DNA of 64,000 nt, taken from Microcaldota archaeon (GTDB lineage Archaea; Micrarchaeota; Micrarchaeia; Micrarchaeales; Micrarchaeaceae). The stretch is taken from assembly GCA_021797895.1 (NCBI GenBank), contig JAJZYW010000002.1:1-64000 (forward strand), in the 5' to 3' direction. Position numbers and translations under genes: made by a program. Positions 35,651 to 43,601 of this stretch are shown here, in pieces (position 1 is the stretch's first letter; each line of letters opens with the position of its first letter). Below the pieces are notes generated by a model that saw only the letters and a program-made list of their open reading frames with translations, did not search any database and was not told where the DNA came from.

Positions 35651-37582
35651 ATGTTCCTGCCTTCTAGGATGAGCAAGATAAGGATCGTCGCGCTGAGGGA
35701 CGACTACGACGGGGTAATGACAGCGCTGCACGACAGCGGCCTGATGCAGATAGACCCGATAAGCGAGGCAGCCAGAGGCTCCCTCAAGGGAGAGGGCGGA
35801 ATAGAGTACAAATGGCTCTACGAGTACGCGCAGCGCTTCAGGGCTCTCGACGACAGCCTGATCCCGGTTGAGAGCAACGACAAAATACTCTTCAACAGCA
35901 TGGCCGAGCTTGTCGACAGGGCTAATGGCATAAGGATAGACGAAAGGGTAGCTGCAATAGTGTCCGAAAAGGGGGCGCTCTCCTCGGCACTTGGCGGGAT
36001 AAGGACCAGGCTCTCTATCCTTGAGAAGCTGGAGGGTTTCAGGGAGGACGTATCAATACTCAACGGAAAGAGCGTGGTGTCGTTCATAGTTTCGGGGCCA
36101 GCAACCGAGGAGATGGTTGCCTGGGCTTCCAAAAACGACAACTGCGCGGTGATAAGGCTCGAGAAGTCTGTGCTTGCTGGCGTCCTCAGGAGCGAGGAGA
36201 AGGATTTCGCGAAGCAGGCTCAGGCACTTGGGGCCCAGATCGAGGCGGTGCCGGAGATGAGCGGCAAGCAGAAGAAGCTGGTAAAGGAGCTTTCAGACGA
36301 CGCGAAATCGATGGATGAAAAGGTGGCTGCACTGGACGAGGAGCTCCTCAGCATATCAAAGAGCTCCTACCCGATTGTCAACGCAATAAGGGAGCAGCTG
36401 GACATAGAGATGGAGAAACTTGAGGCAACGACGAAGCTAGGGGTAACCAGGTCCGTAGTGGTGATAGAGGGCTGGACCGAGCACTCCGACGTGAACAGGG
36501 TAAGGAGGGTCCTTGCGCAGGCAGCAGGCAAAAGGTTCGAGATGGAGACCCTGAAGGTCAAGGACGTGCCGCCCACAAAGCTCAAGAACCCCGCAAGGCT
36601 TAAGCTTTTCGAATCGTTTATAAAATTCTATTCGCTGCCTAAGAGCAACGAGGTCGATCCGACAATAATGTTCGCGTTCATATTCCCGATATTCTTTGGC
36701 CTTATGGTCGGTGATTTCGGATACGGGCTGTTCATGCTCGTCGGGGCGCTTCTGCTGATAAGGCACATACGCAAGAAGAAGCCTGGCGCTGCCAAGTCGC
36801 AGAGCAAGATATCGAAGTTCGTGCACACAATCGTAGGGAACGAGGGCCTCGTCCTGCTCGCCAAGTCGATAATACCGGGCGCGATAATAGCTATGGTGCT
36901 CGGCATTGCGTTCAACGAGTATTTCGGATTCCAGCTGCCGTATACCGCCCTGTTCAACGTCGAGGCAGGGCTGCCCAAGCTTCTTGACCTTGCAGGATGG
37001 ATAGGCGTAGCAATGGTCTCGTTCGGATTCATCCTTGGCTTCGCCAACTACCTCTTCATAAGGCAGAGAAAGAAGGCCTTCGGCAGGCTGGGATGGCTCG
37101 CCGCAGCCATAGGCTTCGTGATATTCGGGCTTAACATACTGCACAGGGCGCCGCTGGGCTTCTCCAACCCTGTCGCGATAGTTTCATATGTGCTGCTTGT
37201 TGCAGGGATCATCACCATAGTAGCAACGGAAGGATTCGAGTCGATGATGGAGCTCCCGTCGCTGATAAGCCACATTCTCTCCTACACCAGAATAGTTGGG
37301 ATACTGCTTGCATCCGTCATACTTGCAGAAGTGATAGACTTCATATTCATAGGCGGATGGCACCACTCGATACTTCTCGGGCTGGTTGGCACGCTGATAC
37401 TCATTGTGGGGCAGCTGTTCAACATAACCATAGCGATGTTCGAGCCAGGCATACAAGGCGCAAGGCTTATATACGTGGAGTTCTTCTCAAAGTTCTTCAG
37501 CGGGAACGGTGTGCCTTACGTTCCTTTTGTAAGCAGGAGGAGGAGGACGCTCAGCAGGTTCAGCCTGGAGCCGGAGAAGTGA
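35651..37582 (+). CDS. atpI: A-type ATP synthase subunit I (membrane stator, V-type a)
   Basis: This 643-aa subunit forms the ion half-channels. The N-terminal half (to about 320) is soluble and helical, with MSKIRIVALRDDYDGVMTALHDSGLMQID at the start. The C-terminal half has about seven or eight helices, including PTIMFAFIFPIFFGLMVGDFGYG, the channel-lining LPSLISHILSYTRIVGILLASVI with the essential Arg, and FEPGIQGARLIYVEFFSKFF. ATG 35651 directly abuts the subunit H stop. It ends the operon. Confidence 0.95.
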   Translation: MFLPSRMSKIRIVALRDDYDGVMTALHDSGLMQIDPISEAARGSLKGEGGIEYKWLYEYAQRFRALDDSLIPVESNDKILFNSMAELVDRANGIRIDERVAAIVSEKGALSSALGGIRTRLSILEKLEGFREDVSILNGKSVVSFIVSGPATEEMVAWASKNDNCAVIRLEKSVLAGVLRSEEKDFAKQAQALGAQIEAVPEMSGKQKKLVKELSDDAKSMDEKVAALDEELLSISKSSYPIVNAIREQLDIEMEKLEATTKLGVTRSVVVIEGWTEHSDVNRVRRVLAQAAGKRFEMETLKVKDVPPTKLKNPARLKLFESFIKFYSLPKSNEVDPTIMFAFIFPIFFGLMVGDFGYGLFMLVGALLLIRHIRKKKPGAAKSQSKISKFVHTIVGNEGLVLLAKSIIPGAIIAMVLGIAFNEYFGFQLPYTALFNVEAGLPKLLDLAGWIGVAMVSFGFILGFANYLFIRQRKKAFGRLGWLAAAIGFVIFGLNILHRAPLGFSNPVAIVSYVLLVAGIITIVATEGFESMMELPSLISHILSYTRIVGILLASVILAEVIDFIFIGGWHHSILLGLVGTLILIVGQLFNITIAMFEPGIQGARLIYVEFFSKFFSGNGVPYVPFVSRRRRTLSRFSLEPEK

Positions 37583-37710
37583 GCCTAGAGAATTGCAGCT
37601 GATGCTTGAAAGATTGGGAAAATGCAGGGCAGCAGCCGCTCGCTTGTTGCGATTTGTTTGATTGCTTGCTGAAGCGCAAAGCTCCACTAATCCTCGTCAA
37701 CCAAATAAAT

Positions 37711-37730
37711 AGGAAAAGAAAAAAAGGAAA
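37711..37730 (-). terminator. Poly-T terminator after S10 (minus strand)
   Basis: Downstream of the S10 stop the minus strand reads TTTCCTTTTTTTCTTTTCCT, a T-rich tract with no strong stem, typical of archaeal termination. It would stop the EF-1 alpha/S10 transcript before it meets the convergent ATP synthase transcript. Confidence 0.55.
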
Positions 37731-37745
37731 GAGCAAGCGTGATTT

Positions 37746-38051
37746 TCAGCGAAGCCCTATCTCTATCTGTACATTGTCAGGCACTGGTATCCTCATGACC
37801 TGGCGAAGCACCTGCTCGTTGCCGTCTATCTCTATGAGCCTCTTGTGATACCTTATCTCCCACTTCTCGTAGGTGTGGCTTCCGTCTCCGCATGGCGTTT
37901 TGCGCATGGAGAACTTGAGCTTCCTTGTCGGGAGAGGCATGGGACCGCTGCAGGCCACGTTTATCGAGGCTGCTATCGCCTTGATCTGCTGGCCTATAGT
38001 GTCTATGCTCTTCGAGTTCGTGCTTACGAGTTTTATGCTTGCCTTGCCCAT
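37746..38051 (-). CDS. rps10: Ribosomal protein S10 (uS10)
   Basis: This 101-aa small-subunit protein contains ASIKLVSTNSKSIDTIGQQIK, the loop GPMPLPTRKLKFSMRKTPCGDGSHTYEKWE and VPDNVQIEIGL, all conserved in archaeal/eukaryotic uS10. It lies 14 bases downstream of EF-1 alpha on the same strand, the usual archaeal arrangement, so they share a transcript. Confidence 0.96.
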   Translation of the reverse strand: MGKASIKLVSTNSKSIDTIGQQIKAIAASINVACSGPMPLPTRKLKFSMRKTPCGDGSHTYEKWEIRYHKRLIEIDGNEQVLRQVMRIPVPDNVQIEIGLR

Positions 38052-38065
38052 GGTTCACGCACCCT

Positions 38066-39337
38066 TCACTGCTTCTTCGGAACGACGTCAAGGACAACTC
38101 CTGCGCCTATCGTCTGTCCCATATCCCTTATTGCGAACCTGCCGAGCTGCTTGAAGTCGCTGTACTTCTCTATGACTATCGGCTTTGTCGGCTTGACCCT
38201 TATGAGGGCGGAATCTCCCGTCTTTATCGTCTCCGGGTTCTTCTCGACGACCTGGCCGGTCTTCGGATCCTTCTTCTCAAGTATCTCGACGAACTGGCAG
38301 GCTATCTGCGCAGTGTGTATGTGGAACACGGGAGTATAGCCCTTCGCTATGACGTTCGGGTGGTTCAGCACTATTATCTGCGCTGTGAACTCCTCCGCTA
38401 CCATAGGCGGATTGCTTGCAGGGCCCACTACGTCGCCCCTCTTTATGTCCTTCTTCTCAACGCCCTTTATGTTGAATCCTACGTTGTCTCCGGGCTCGGC
38501 CTTCGGCAGCTGCTGCTTGTGCATCTCGATGCTCTTGACTTCAGCCTTCTTTCCGCTCGGCATTATAATTATCTGGTCTCCCGGCTTCATTACGCCTGTC
38601 TCTACCCTTCCTACCGGAACTGTTCCGAATCCTGATATGGTGTATACGTCCTGTATTGGAAGCCTGAGTGGCTTGTCGGTTGGCTTGGCTGGAATTTCGA
38701 GCATGTCCAGCGCCTCAAGAAGCGTTGGCCCGTTGTACCACGGCATCTTCTCCGGCTTCATCGCGACATTTGACCCCTCCATTGCGGAGTATGGTATGAA
38801 CTTTATCGTGTCTACCTTGAATCCAAGGCTCTTCAGAAGGTCTGATACGGACTTCTTTGCCGCCTCGTACTTCTCCTGGCTGAACTGCGCCGCATCCATC
38901 TTGTTTATTCCTACGATGAGCTGCTGCACTCCGAGAACGCTCGCGAGTATCGCGTGCTCCCTTGTCTGCGCCATGACTCCGTCGACTGCGCTCACGACGA
39001 GCACTGCGGCGTCTGCCTGGCTGGTTCCTGTTATCATGTTCTTTACGAAGTCCCTGTGACCTGGTGCGTCTATTATCGTAAAGTAGTACTTTGCAGTCTC
39101 GAACTGCCTGTGGGCTATGTCTATTGTTATACCTCTTTCACGCTCCTCCTTCAGGCTGTCCATGACGAACGCAAATTCGAATGATGGCCTGTTGAGCTGT
39201 TGCGTTATCTCCTTGTATCTCTGCATATCCCTGTCCGAGATCGCCTTGGTCTCGTAAAGCAGCCTTCCTACCGTCGTTGACTTTCCATGGTCTACGTGTC
39301 CTATGAAAATCAAATTCATGTGTGGTTTTTCCGACAT
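38066..39337 (-). CDS. tuf: Elongation factor 1-alpha (aEF1A)
   Basis: This GTPase delivers aminoacyl-tRNA to the ribosome. From ATG 39337 it has 423 aa: G1 GHVDHGKST (about 13-21), switch region with [10 protein letters not shown]3 DAPGHRDF, G4 NKMD and the domain 2/3 blocks [25 protein letters not shown] and [20 protein letters not shown] stands about six bases before the ATG; the track's longer start adds non-conserved residues. A TATA box is at 39415-39425. No insertion or intein is present. Confidence 0.96.
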   Translation of the reverse strand: MSEKPHMNLIFIGHVDHGKSTTVGRLLYETKAISDRDMQRYKEITQQLNRPSFEFAFVMDSLKEERERGITIDIAHRQFETAKYYFTIIDAPGHRDFVKNMITGTSQADAAVLVVSAVDGVMAQTREHAILASVLGVQQLIVGINKMDAAQFSQEKYEAAKKSVSDLLKSLGFKVDTIKFIPYSAMEGSNVAMKPEKMPWYNGPTLLEALDMLEIPAKPTDKPLRLPIQDVYTISGFGTVPVGRVETGVMKPGDQIIIMPSGKKAEVKSIEMHKQQLPKAEPGDNVGFNIKGVEKKDIKRGDVVGPASNPPMVAEEFTAQIIVLNHPNVIAKGYTPVFHIHTAQIACQFVEILEKKDPKTGQVVEKNPETIKTGDSALIRVKPTKPIVIEKYSDFKQLGRFAIRDMGQTIGAGVVLDVVPKKQ

Positions 39338-39414
39338 TTTTTCACCTTGTTGAGCAAAAATTCCGCTAATCAGTGCATGTAAGCACAACTAGCGATTGTT
39401 GTTTTGAAGAGAAA

Positions 39415-39425
39415 GAATATATACC
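39415..39425 (-). promoter_or_regulatory. TATA box for EF-1 alpha/S10
   Basis: The minus strand reads GGTATATATTC, a near-consensus archaeal TATA box. It lies about 80 bases before the start codon, which implies an untranslated leader of about 55 bases holding the GGTGA site. Confidence 0.55.
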
Positions 39426-39551
39426 TTGCACCTTCAAATCTCAGTAAGTTGATGTAGTAGCATATATTTATATTTTGCGGTATGCGCAGCGTTACTCTCT
39501 TAGTCCATCTTGCACTGTGGGTGAGTCGAAGATTGGGCCCAAGTTACTTTC

Positions 39552-39956
39552 TTAGATGAATAATCTGACCCTATTTCTAATAGAGATAAGTAATATACAA
39601 ACTGCTAGAACTACCCAGAATAGGTATAGATTGTCGAATATGTCCGCTACTATTGTACTTAGAAAAAATATACCAATGAACATCAAAACCAGATGAAAGG
39701 CTTTACTCCGACTCTTTTGTACCTGCTGTTGGTACTCTTTTTCAGTCTTAACACCTGCTTTCTTTAGAGTTTCATTTTTAACTCTCTTGGCTTCTTTAGG
39801 ATGTCTGTTGTAATAATATTTTTTAACGAAGGAATCGAGAAATATAAAAAGAGCAAAGCCCACTACGCCTCCCGCTAACCAACCAGTAAATAATGCTATC
39901 AGAATCCAGATGCTCCCGAGTATTAGCAATCGATATTGCCAGAGCTTCATTAACAT
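39552..39956 (-). CDS. Small membrane protein, four helices, hypothetical
   Basis: This 134-aa protein has two helices near the N-terminus (LLILGSIWILIALFTGWLAGGVVGFALFIFLDSF), a basic central loop (KKYYYNRHPKEAKRVKNETLKKAGVKTEKEYQQQ) and two C-terminal helices (VLMFIGIFFLSTIVADIF and LFWVVLAVCILLISI). No family is recognised. The coding sequence is distinctly A+T-richer than the ATP synthase or antiporter genes, which may indicate recent acquisition. Confidence 0.65.
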   Translation of the reverse strand: MLMKLWQYRLLILGSIWILIALFTGWLAGGVVGFALFIFLDSFVKKYYYNRHPKEAKRVKNETLKKAGVKTEKEYQQQVQKSRSKAFHLVLMFIGIFFLSTIVADIFDNLYLFWVVLAVCILLISIRNRVRLFI

Positions 39957-40023
39957 CCCATTAGCTTATTGCTCCTAAAGTCTTTTATCTGCTCTTAAAG
40001 CGGGTTGATGAGCAGAATTTAGG

Positions 40024-40048
40024 GCAACGCCTGTATCAGCAGCGTTGC
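40024..40048. repeat. Hairpin-forming inverted repeat
   Basis: GCAACGC and GCGTTGC are perfect 7-base arms separated by 11 bases. A second small stem, TGCCG-GGCG-CGGCA, follows at about 40067-40080. They lie between the two divergent A+T-rich orphan genes. Possible roles are operators or RNA hairpins. Confidence 0.45.
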
Positions 40049-40186
40049 GCACATGCCAAAAGAGAAATGCCGGGCGCGGCAATTTCCTCGCACAGAAGAT
40101 ATTTATTCATTGTATTATATTGCACACTTGTCAAAGGATTCCAAATCTTTATATATTTATAAAGAGGAAGTATAATTGGTGAATCC

Positions 40187-40546
40187 ATGGCACAAACTAT
40201 GAATAAAATGAGCGAGGGTGAGAATCTGAATAATAAGAAGTTGAGTAGTGCAAATAATGAACTGCTTGCTTCAATATTCGAACCTAAGGAAGAAAAATCA
40301 AAGAAAGAGAAGTTGGCAAATAAGGGCATGCAGAATTTGATAGAAGTTTTGGACGACCAGGACGCATCTGCAAGGGAGCTAGAACTGTCACGGTCCATAC
40401 TTGACAACTATCTCAGGCAGGGTGGTGCAGGAGCTGCGGATTTTGCACAAAAAGCTGTAAACAAATACAAAAAGTCTAAAGGCCCAGAGCACGAGTTTAC
40501 GGCGGAATTTGATAAAGTAGCCAGCCTATTGAAGAATGCAAATTAG
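40187..40546 (+). CDS. Hypothetical charged helical protein, 119 aa
   Basis: The product starts MAQTMNKMSEGENLNNKK and is Lys/Glu/Asn-rich with several predicted amphipathic helices and no membrane segment. No family is recognised. The start is preceded by A+T-rich promoter-like sequence (tttatatatttataaagagg), and TTGGTGAATCC gives a GGTGA site before ATG 40187. Codon use is A+T-rich, as in the neighbouring 134-aa gene. Confidence 0.65.
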   Translation: MAQTMNKMSEGENLNNKKLSSANNELLASIFEPKEEKSKKEKLANKGMQNLIEVLDDQDASARELELSRSILDNYLRQGGAGAADFAQKAVNKYKKSKGPEHEFTAEFDKVASLLKNAN

Positions 40547-40711
40547 GCGCATGAATAGGGAGGGTATTACCCTCCTATCTGGGCAGCACTGCAGAGGGAA
40601 GGTTTTGGGGCGCACATCTGCATTTTATTGCAATGCTGTTCGTTGTTCCTGATCTGCAGACAGGACAAAAGCGTATTTCCGGCAGTTTACTTGACTATGC
40701 CTTGTACCGCA

Positions 40712-41953
40712 TCAGTGCCTGTACCCCCAGAATATGCCGATCGTGTTCGCCAGGTTGGAGAACAGCACTACTAGGAATATTGTGTCGACGAATCCCGGTA
40801 TGGCTATCCCAAGAGTCAGCGGCACGGCGGCTATGACAGTCGGGGCTAGGCCCCTGGATATGTTGAAGGATATGAAGGACTTCTCCCTCCTCGCCAGCTT
40901 TCCATCCTTCGATATGTAGTCGCTTAGTATCGGCATGAAGGCTACTCTAGCAAGCGCGAATATGGCGACGAAGCCGAATGATATTACAAGCATAACTGGG
41001 GTAACCTGGCTGACGCTGAAAAGGAGCCCGAGGTAAACGAAGAAGAAGGTGCTGACGAAGAACACTATCTCCTTCTGGTAGCTCTTTATGTGCTCAGCCT
41101 CGTCCCCAAGCGCGAAATGCCTCTGCAGGAATGTCGGTGTGTGCACGGACAACGGCTTCTTGCTCCTCGCTCCAAGATTCGAGATCAGAAGCCCGAATAT
41201 GAAGACGGTTATCGCGCCGTTGAATCCTATCTGCTGCGAGCCGCCGTATGTCGCGAGAACCATTGCGATTGTGAGCATCCACGTATAGCTCCTGCTCTGC
41301 TCCTCGAACCTGTTGAGAATGTAGAGCCAGAAGAGCGCGAATATCACCGCAAGAATAGCAGAGCCGAACAGGTTGCTCACCACTATCGAGGCTATCCCGC
41401 CAACGGTTACATTGCCTGACACCACTATCTGGAGAAGCACGAGAGGCACCAGAAGGGTGAGTATGTCCGACGCTATCGCCTCGAACCTTAGCGTCGTCTT
41501 GAGCTCCTCCGATATGCCGACCAGGCTGGTAAGCATCGGCACTATGACTGTGCTCGGCCCGGCGATGGCGAAGCCGAATATGAAAGCTATGAGGAGCTGG
41601 AAGTGCAGGACGAAGAACCCTATCAGCGATGATATGATACCGACGGCAAAGGTGAGGCCGAAGGTGTACTTGGAGGCGTTTTTGAGAACCTTGCGCAGCT
41701 CGGCGTAGTTCATGTTCAGCCCTACATCGAAAAGTATGAATGATACAGCCACTCCGGTTATAAGCGAGCTGAGGCTGCTCACGAGGCTGCCGCTCCCGGT
41801 GCCTATTATGTGGAGCAGTGGCCCTATCAGCACTCCGATGAGCATGAGTGGCATTATGTTTGCTATCTTGAGCTTGCTGAAGAGCGCGTTGAGTATGAAC
41901 CCTATGAACACTATGCTCGCGAAGAACAGGAAGGCCAGGTTTCCGTTTATCAT
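40712..41953 (-). CDS. Cation/proton antiporter, CPA2 (KefB/NapA-like)
   Basis: This 413-aa membrane protein (from ATG 41953, behind GGTG) exchanges Na+ or K+ for protons and helps set internal pH. About 12 helices are visible. FILFDVGLNMNYAELRKVLKNA and FGFAIAGPSTVIVPMLTSL match conserved CPA2 regions, the latter holding the ion-site helix, where an Asp pair is replaced by Pro-Ser-Thr. No cytoplasmic TrkA-N domain follows. The gene comes 12 bases after the helicase on the same operon strand. The exact coupling ion is unknown. Confidence 0.85.
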   Translation of the reverse strand: MINGNLAFLFFASIVFIGFILNALFSKLKIANIMPLMLIGVLIGPLLHIIGTGSGSLVSSLSSLITGVAVSFILFDVGLNMNYAELRKVLKNASKYTFGLTFAVGIISSLIGFFVLHFQLLIAFIFGFAIAGPSTVIVPMLTSLVGISEELKTTLRFEAIASDILTLLVPLVLLQIVVSGNVTVGGIASIVVSNLFGSAILAVIFALFWLYILNRFEEQSRSYTWMLTIAMVLATYGGSQQIGFNGAITVFIFGLLISNLGARSKKPLSVHTPTFLQRHFALGDEAEHIKSYQKEIVFFVSTFFFVYLGLLFSVSQVTPVMLVISFGFVAIFALARVAFMPILSDYISKDGKLARREKSFISFNISRGLAPTVIAAVPLTLGIAIPGFVDTIFLVVLFSNLANTIGIFWGYRH

Positions 41954-41965
41954 CAGTCGCACCTT

Positions 41966-43537
41966 TCAGAGCAGGCGTTGCCCGGCTCCATCCATATTGC
42001 TATCATAATGGTTAAATGCCTTTTTGGAGAGCGATTCGTTTATCTGAGAAACTATGTCGTGCATCTTTCCCTCCCTGCTCTTAGATACAAGAAGATAGCG
42101 CTCGTCCTTTGTGCCGCGTGCCACCATTATCACAACGTTGCCGAAGTTCATCCTGCCTGCGCGTCCCATCCTCTGTATTGTCCGTATCTCGCTCGGGACA
42201 GGCTCGTAAAACACAACTGCATCTACGCCGGGTATGTCGAGCCCCTCTTCCGCTATAGATGTGGCTACCAGGACCCTGAACTTGCCGGCGCGGAAATCCG
42301 CTATCACCCTCTGCTGGTCTGCGATTGTGACGCCCTCCTTCTTGCCTACGAACTGCATAGCGCTTATTCCGGACGAATTGAGCATCTCTGCAAGCTTCTG
42401 CGTGGTTGACCTGTACTGCGCGAAGACTATGACGCTGGAATTTGGAAACTTGTCGCGTATCACTTCGACTGTCCTGCGCATCTTTGGGTGCTCCTCTCCG
42501 GATGCGAGCGCTGCCCTCGCCGCCTCCACCGCCAGCTTCACAGACTGGTTGGACAGTATGCTCTGCACAACCCTGCTCTTCTTCTCGCGCATCTCGAGCG
42601 AATTCATGTAGGAGACAAAGGGATAGAGCCCCTCGACGTTCGCCATGTCGTAAGCGTGCAGCAGATCGAGTATGTAAACGTAGTGCTGCAGCGCCGCGAA
42701 CTTGTAGTTCTCAGCCTTCAGGCCGGAGATTATCCTGCCTATCTCTATCAGCCTGCCCTTCGGCATCGTCTCGAAGTTCTTGAATGGGCAGAGCCCCATG
42801 CCGTTGAGCTTCGCAAGATGCTCGCTTATGATCGGGGCGAGAAGCGACGAAATTCTTGAAACTACAGGCCCCTTGTCGACATATACGACCTCATTGCTCT
42901 TCCCAAGCACGTACTTTGCCACGTCCGGATCGAAGCGTGACCTTATCTCTATCGACTCTATCCCCAGTATTGCCACAAGAGTTTCTATGTTCCTCTTCTT
43001 GCTTCCGGGCGAGGCGGTCATTCCCATTATCTGCACGCCGTGCTCCTTGCATTCGTCTGCAACGAACGTGTAGGCGTACTTGCCCATCGCCCTGTGGCAT
43101 TCGTCGAATACGCACAAGCCGAAATCCCACATCGAGAGCCTCCCCGCCTTGATGTCGTTGGCTATTGTTTGCGGCGTGGCGACTATGATGCGCGCGTCGT
43201 CCTCCTCGCGCATGCGCTCCTTTGCGGCTACCCTTCCAGTAAGAAGACGTATCCATCCGCTCTCCACCTTGAGCATCTTCGACAGCGTGACGTAGTGCTG
43301 CTCGCTGAGCGGCTTCGTCGGCGCCAGTATTAGGGCCTTCTTGTGGCCATAAAGGCACTTAGCCATCGCAAACACGGAGATAAGCGTCTTGCCCAATCCC
43401 GTTGGTAGCACTACTAGTGTGTTCTTCCCGGAGAAGACGCTCTTCGCTATGTTTATCTGGTACTCCCTCGGCTCGACGCCTTCGAGGTTCACAAGCGAAT
43501 CGTACGGGCTGAGCGCTTCCCATTTCGTGGCTGCCAA
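41966..43537 (-). CDS. Hef/FANCM-type superfamily 2 helicase without nuclease domain
   Basis: Hef helicases remodel stalled forks and Holliday-type junctions. The 523-aa protein begins at TTG 43537 (GGGTGATTA upstream). It shows a Q-motif-like REYQINIAK, motif I LPTGLGKT, Ia APTKPLSEQHY, motif II DECHRAM, motif III TASPG, the long Hef-type insertion between the RecA domains, IV FAQYRST, V ATSIAEEGLDIPG and VI QRMGRAGR. The C-terminus stops soon after motif VI, so the XPF-type nuclease and HhH domains of full-length Hef are absent. The nuclease could be a separate gene. The start overlaps no other gene. Confidence 0.9.
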   Translation of the reverse strand: MAATKWEALSPYDSLVNLEGVEPREYQINIAKSVFSGKNTLVVLPTGLGKTLISVFAMAKCLYGHKKALILAPTKPLSEQHYVTLSKMLKVESGWIRLLTGRVAAKERMREEDDARIIVATPQTIANDIKAGRLSMWDFGLCVFDECHRAMGKYAYTFVADECKEHGVQIMGMTASPGSKKRNIETLVAILGIESIEIRSRFDPDVAKYVLGKSNEVVYVDKGPVVSRISSLLAPIISEHLAKLNGMGLCPFKNFETMPKGRLIEIGRIISGLKAENYKFAALQHYVYILDLLHAYDMANVEGLYPFVSYMNSLEMREKKSRVVQSILSNQSVKLAVEAARAALASGEEHPKMRRTVEVIRDKFPNSSVIVFAQYRSTTQKLAEMLNSSGISAMQFVGKKEGVTIADQQRVIADFRAGKFRVLVATSIAEEGLDIPGVDAVVFYEPVPSEIRTIQRMGRAGRMNFGNVVIMVARGTKDERYLLVSKSREGKMHDIVSQINESLSKKAFNHYDSNMDGAGQRLL

Positions 43538-43601
43538 GGCTAATCACCCATAGCTTTTTCTCCGATAGATTTATTATAAATGCGCAATCATAATTAAGCA
43601 T

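Noticed and set aside
36437-37144. 235-aa ORF on the minus strand
   Set aside because: It lies wholly inside the ATP synthase subunit I gene; its Tyr/His/Glu-rich composition is that of an antisense shadow.
37583-37745. C/D box guide RNA in the gap after atpI
   Set aside because: A ctgatgc and a ctga can be found, but C' and D' boxes and a convincing guide are lacking.
40712-41953. Loss of the Asp pair in the antiporter as proof of a non-functional protein
   Set aside because: CPA2 relatives with other residues at this helix are known, and the exact register is uncertain without an alignment.
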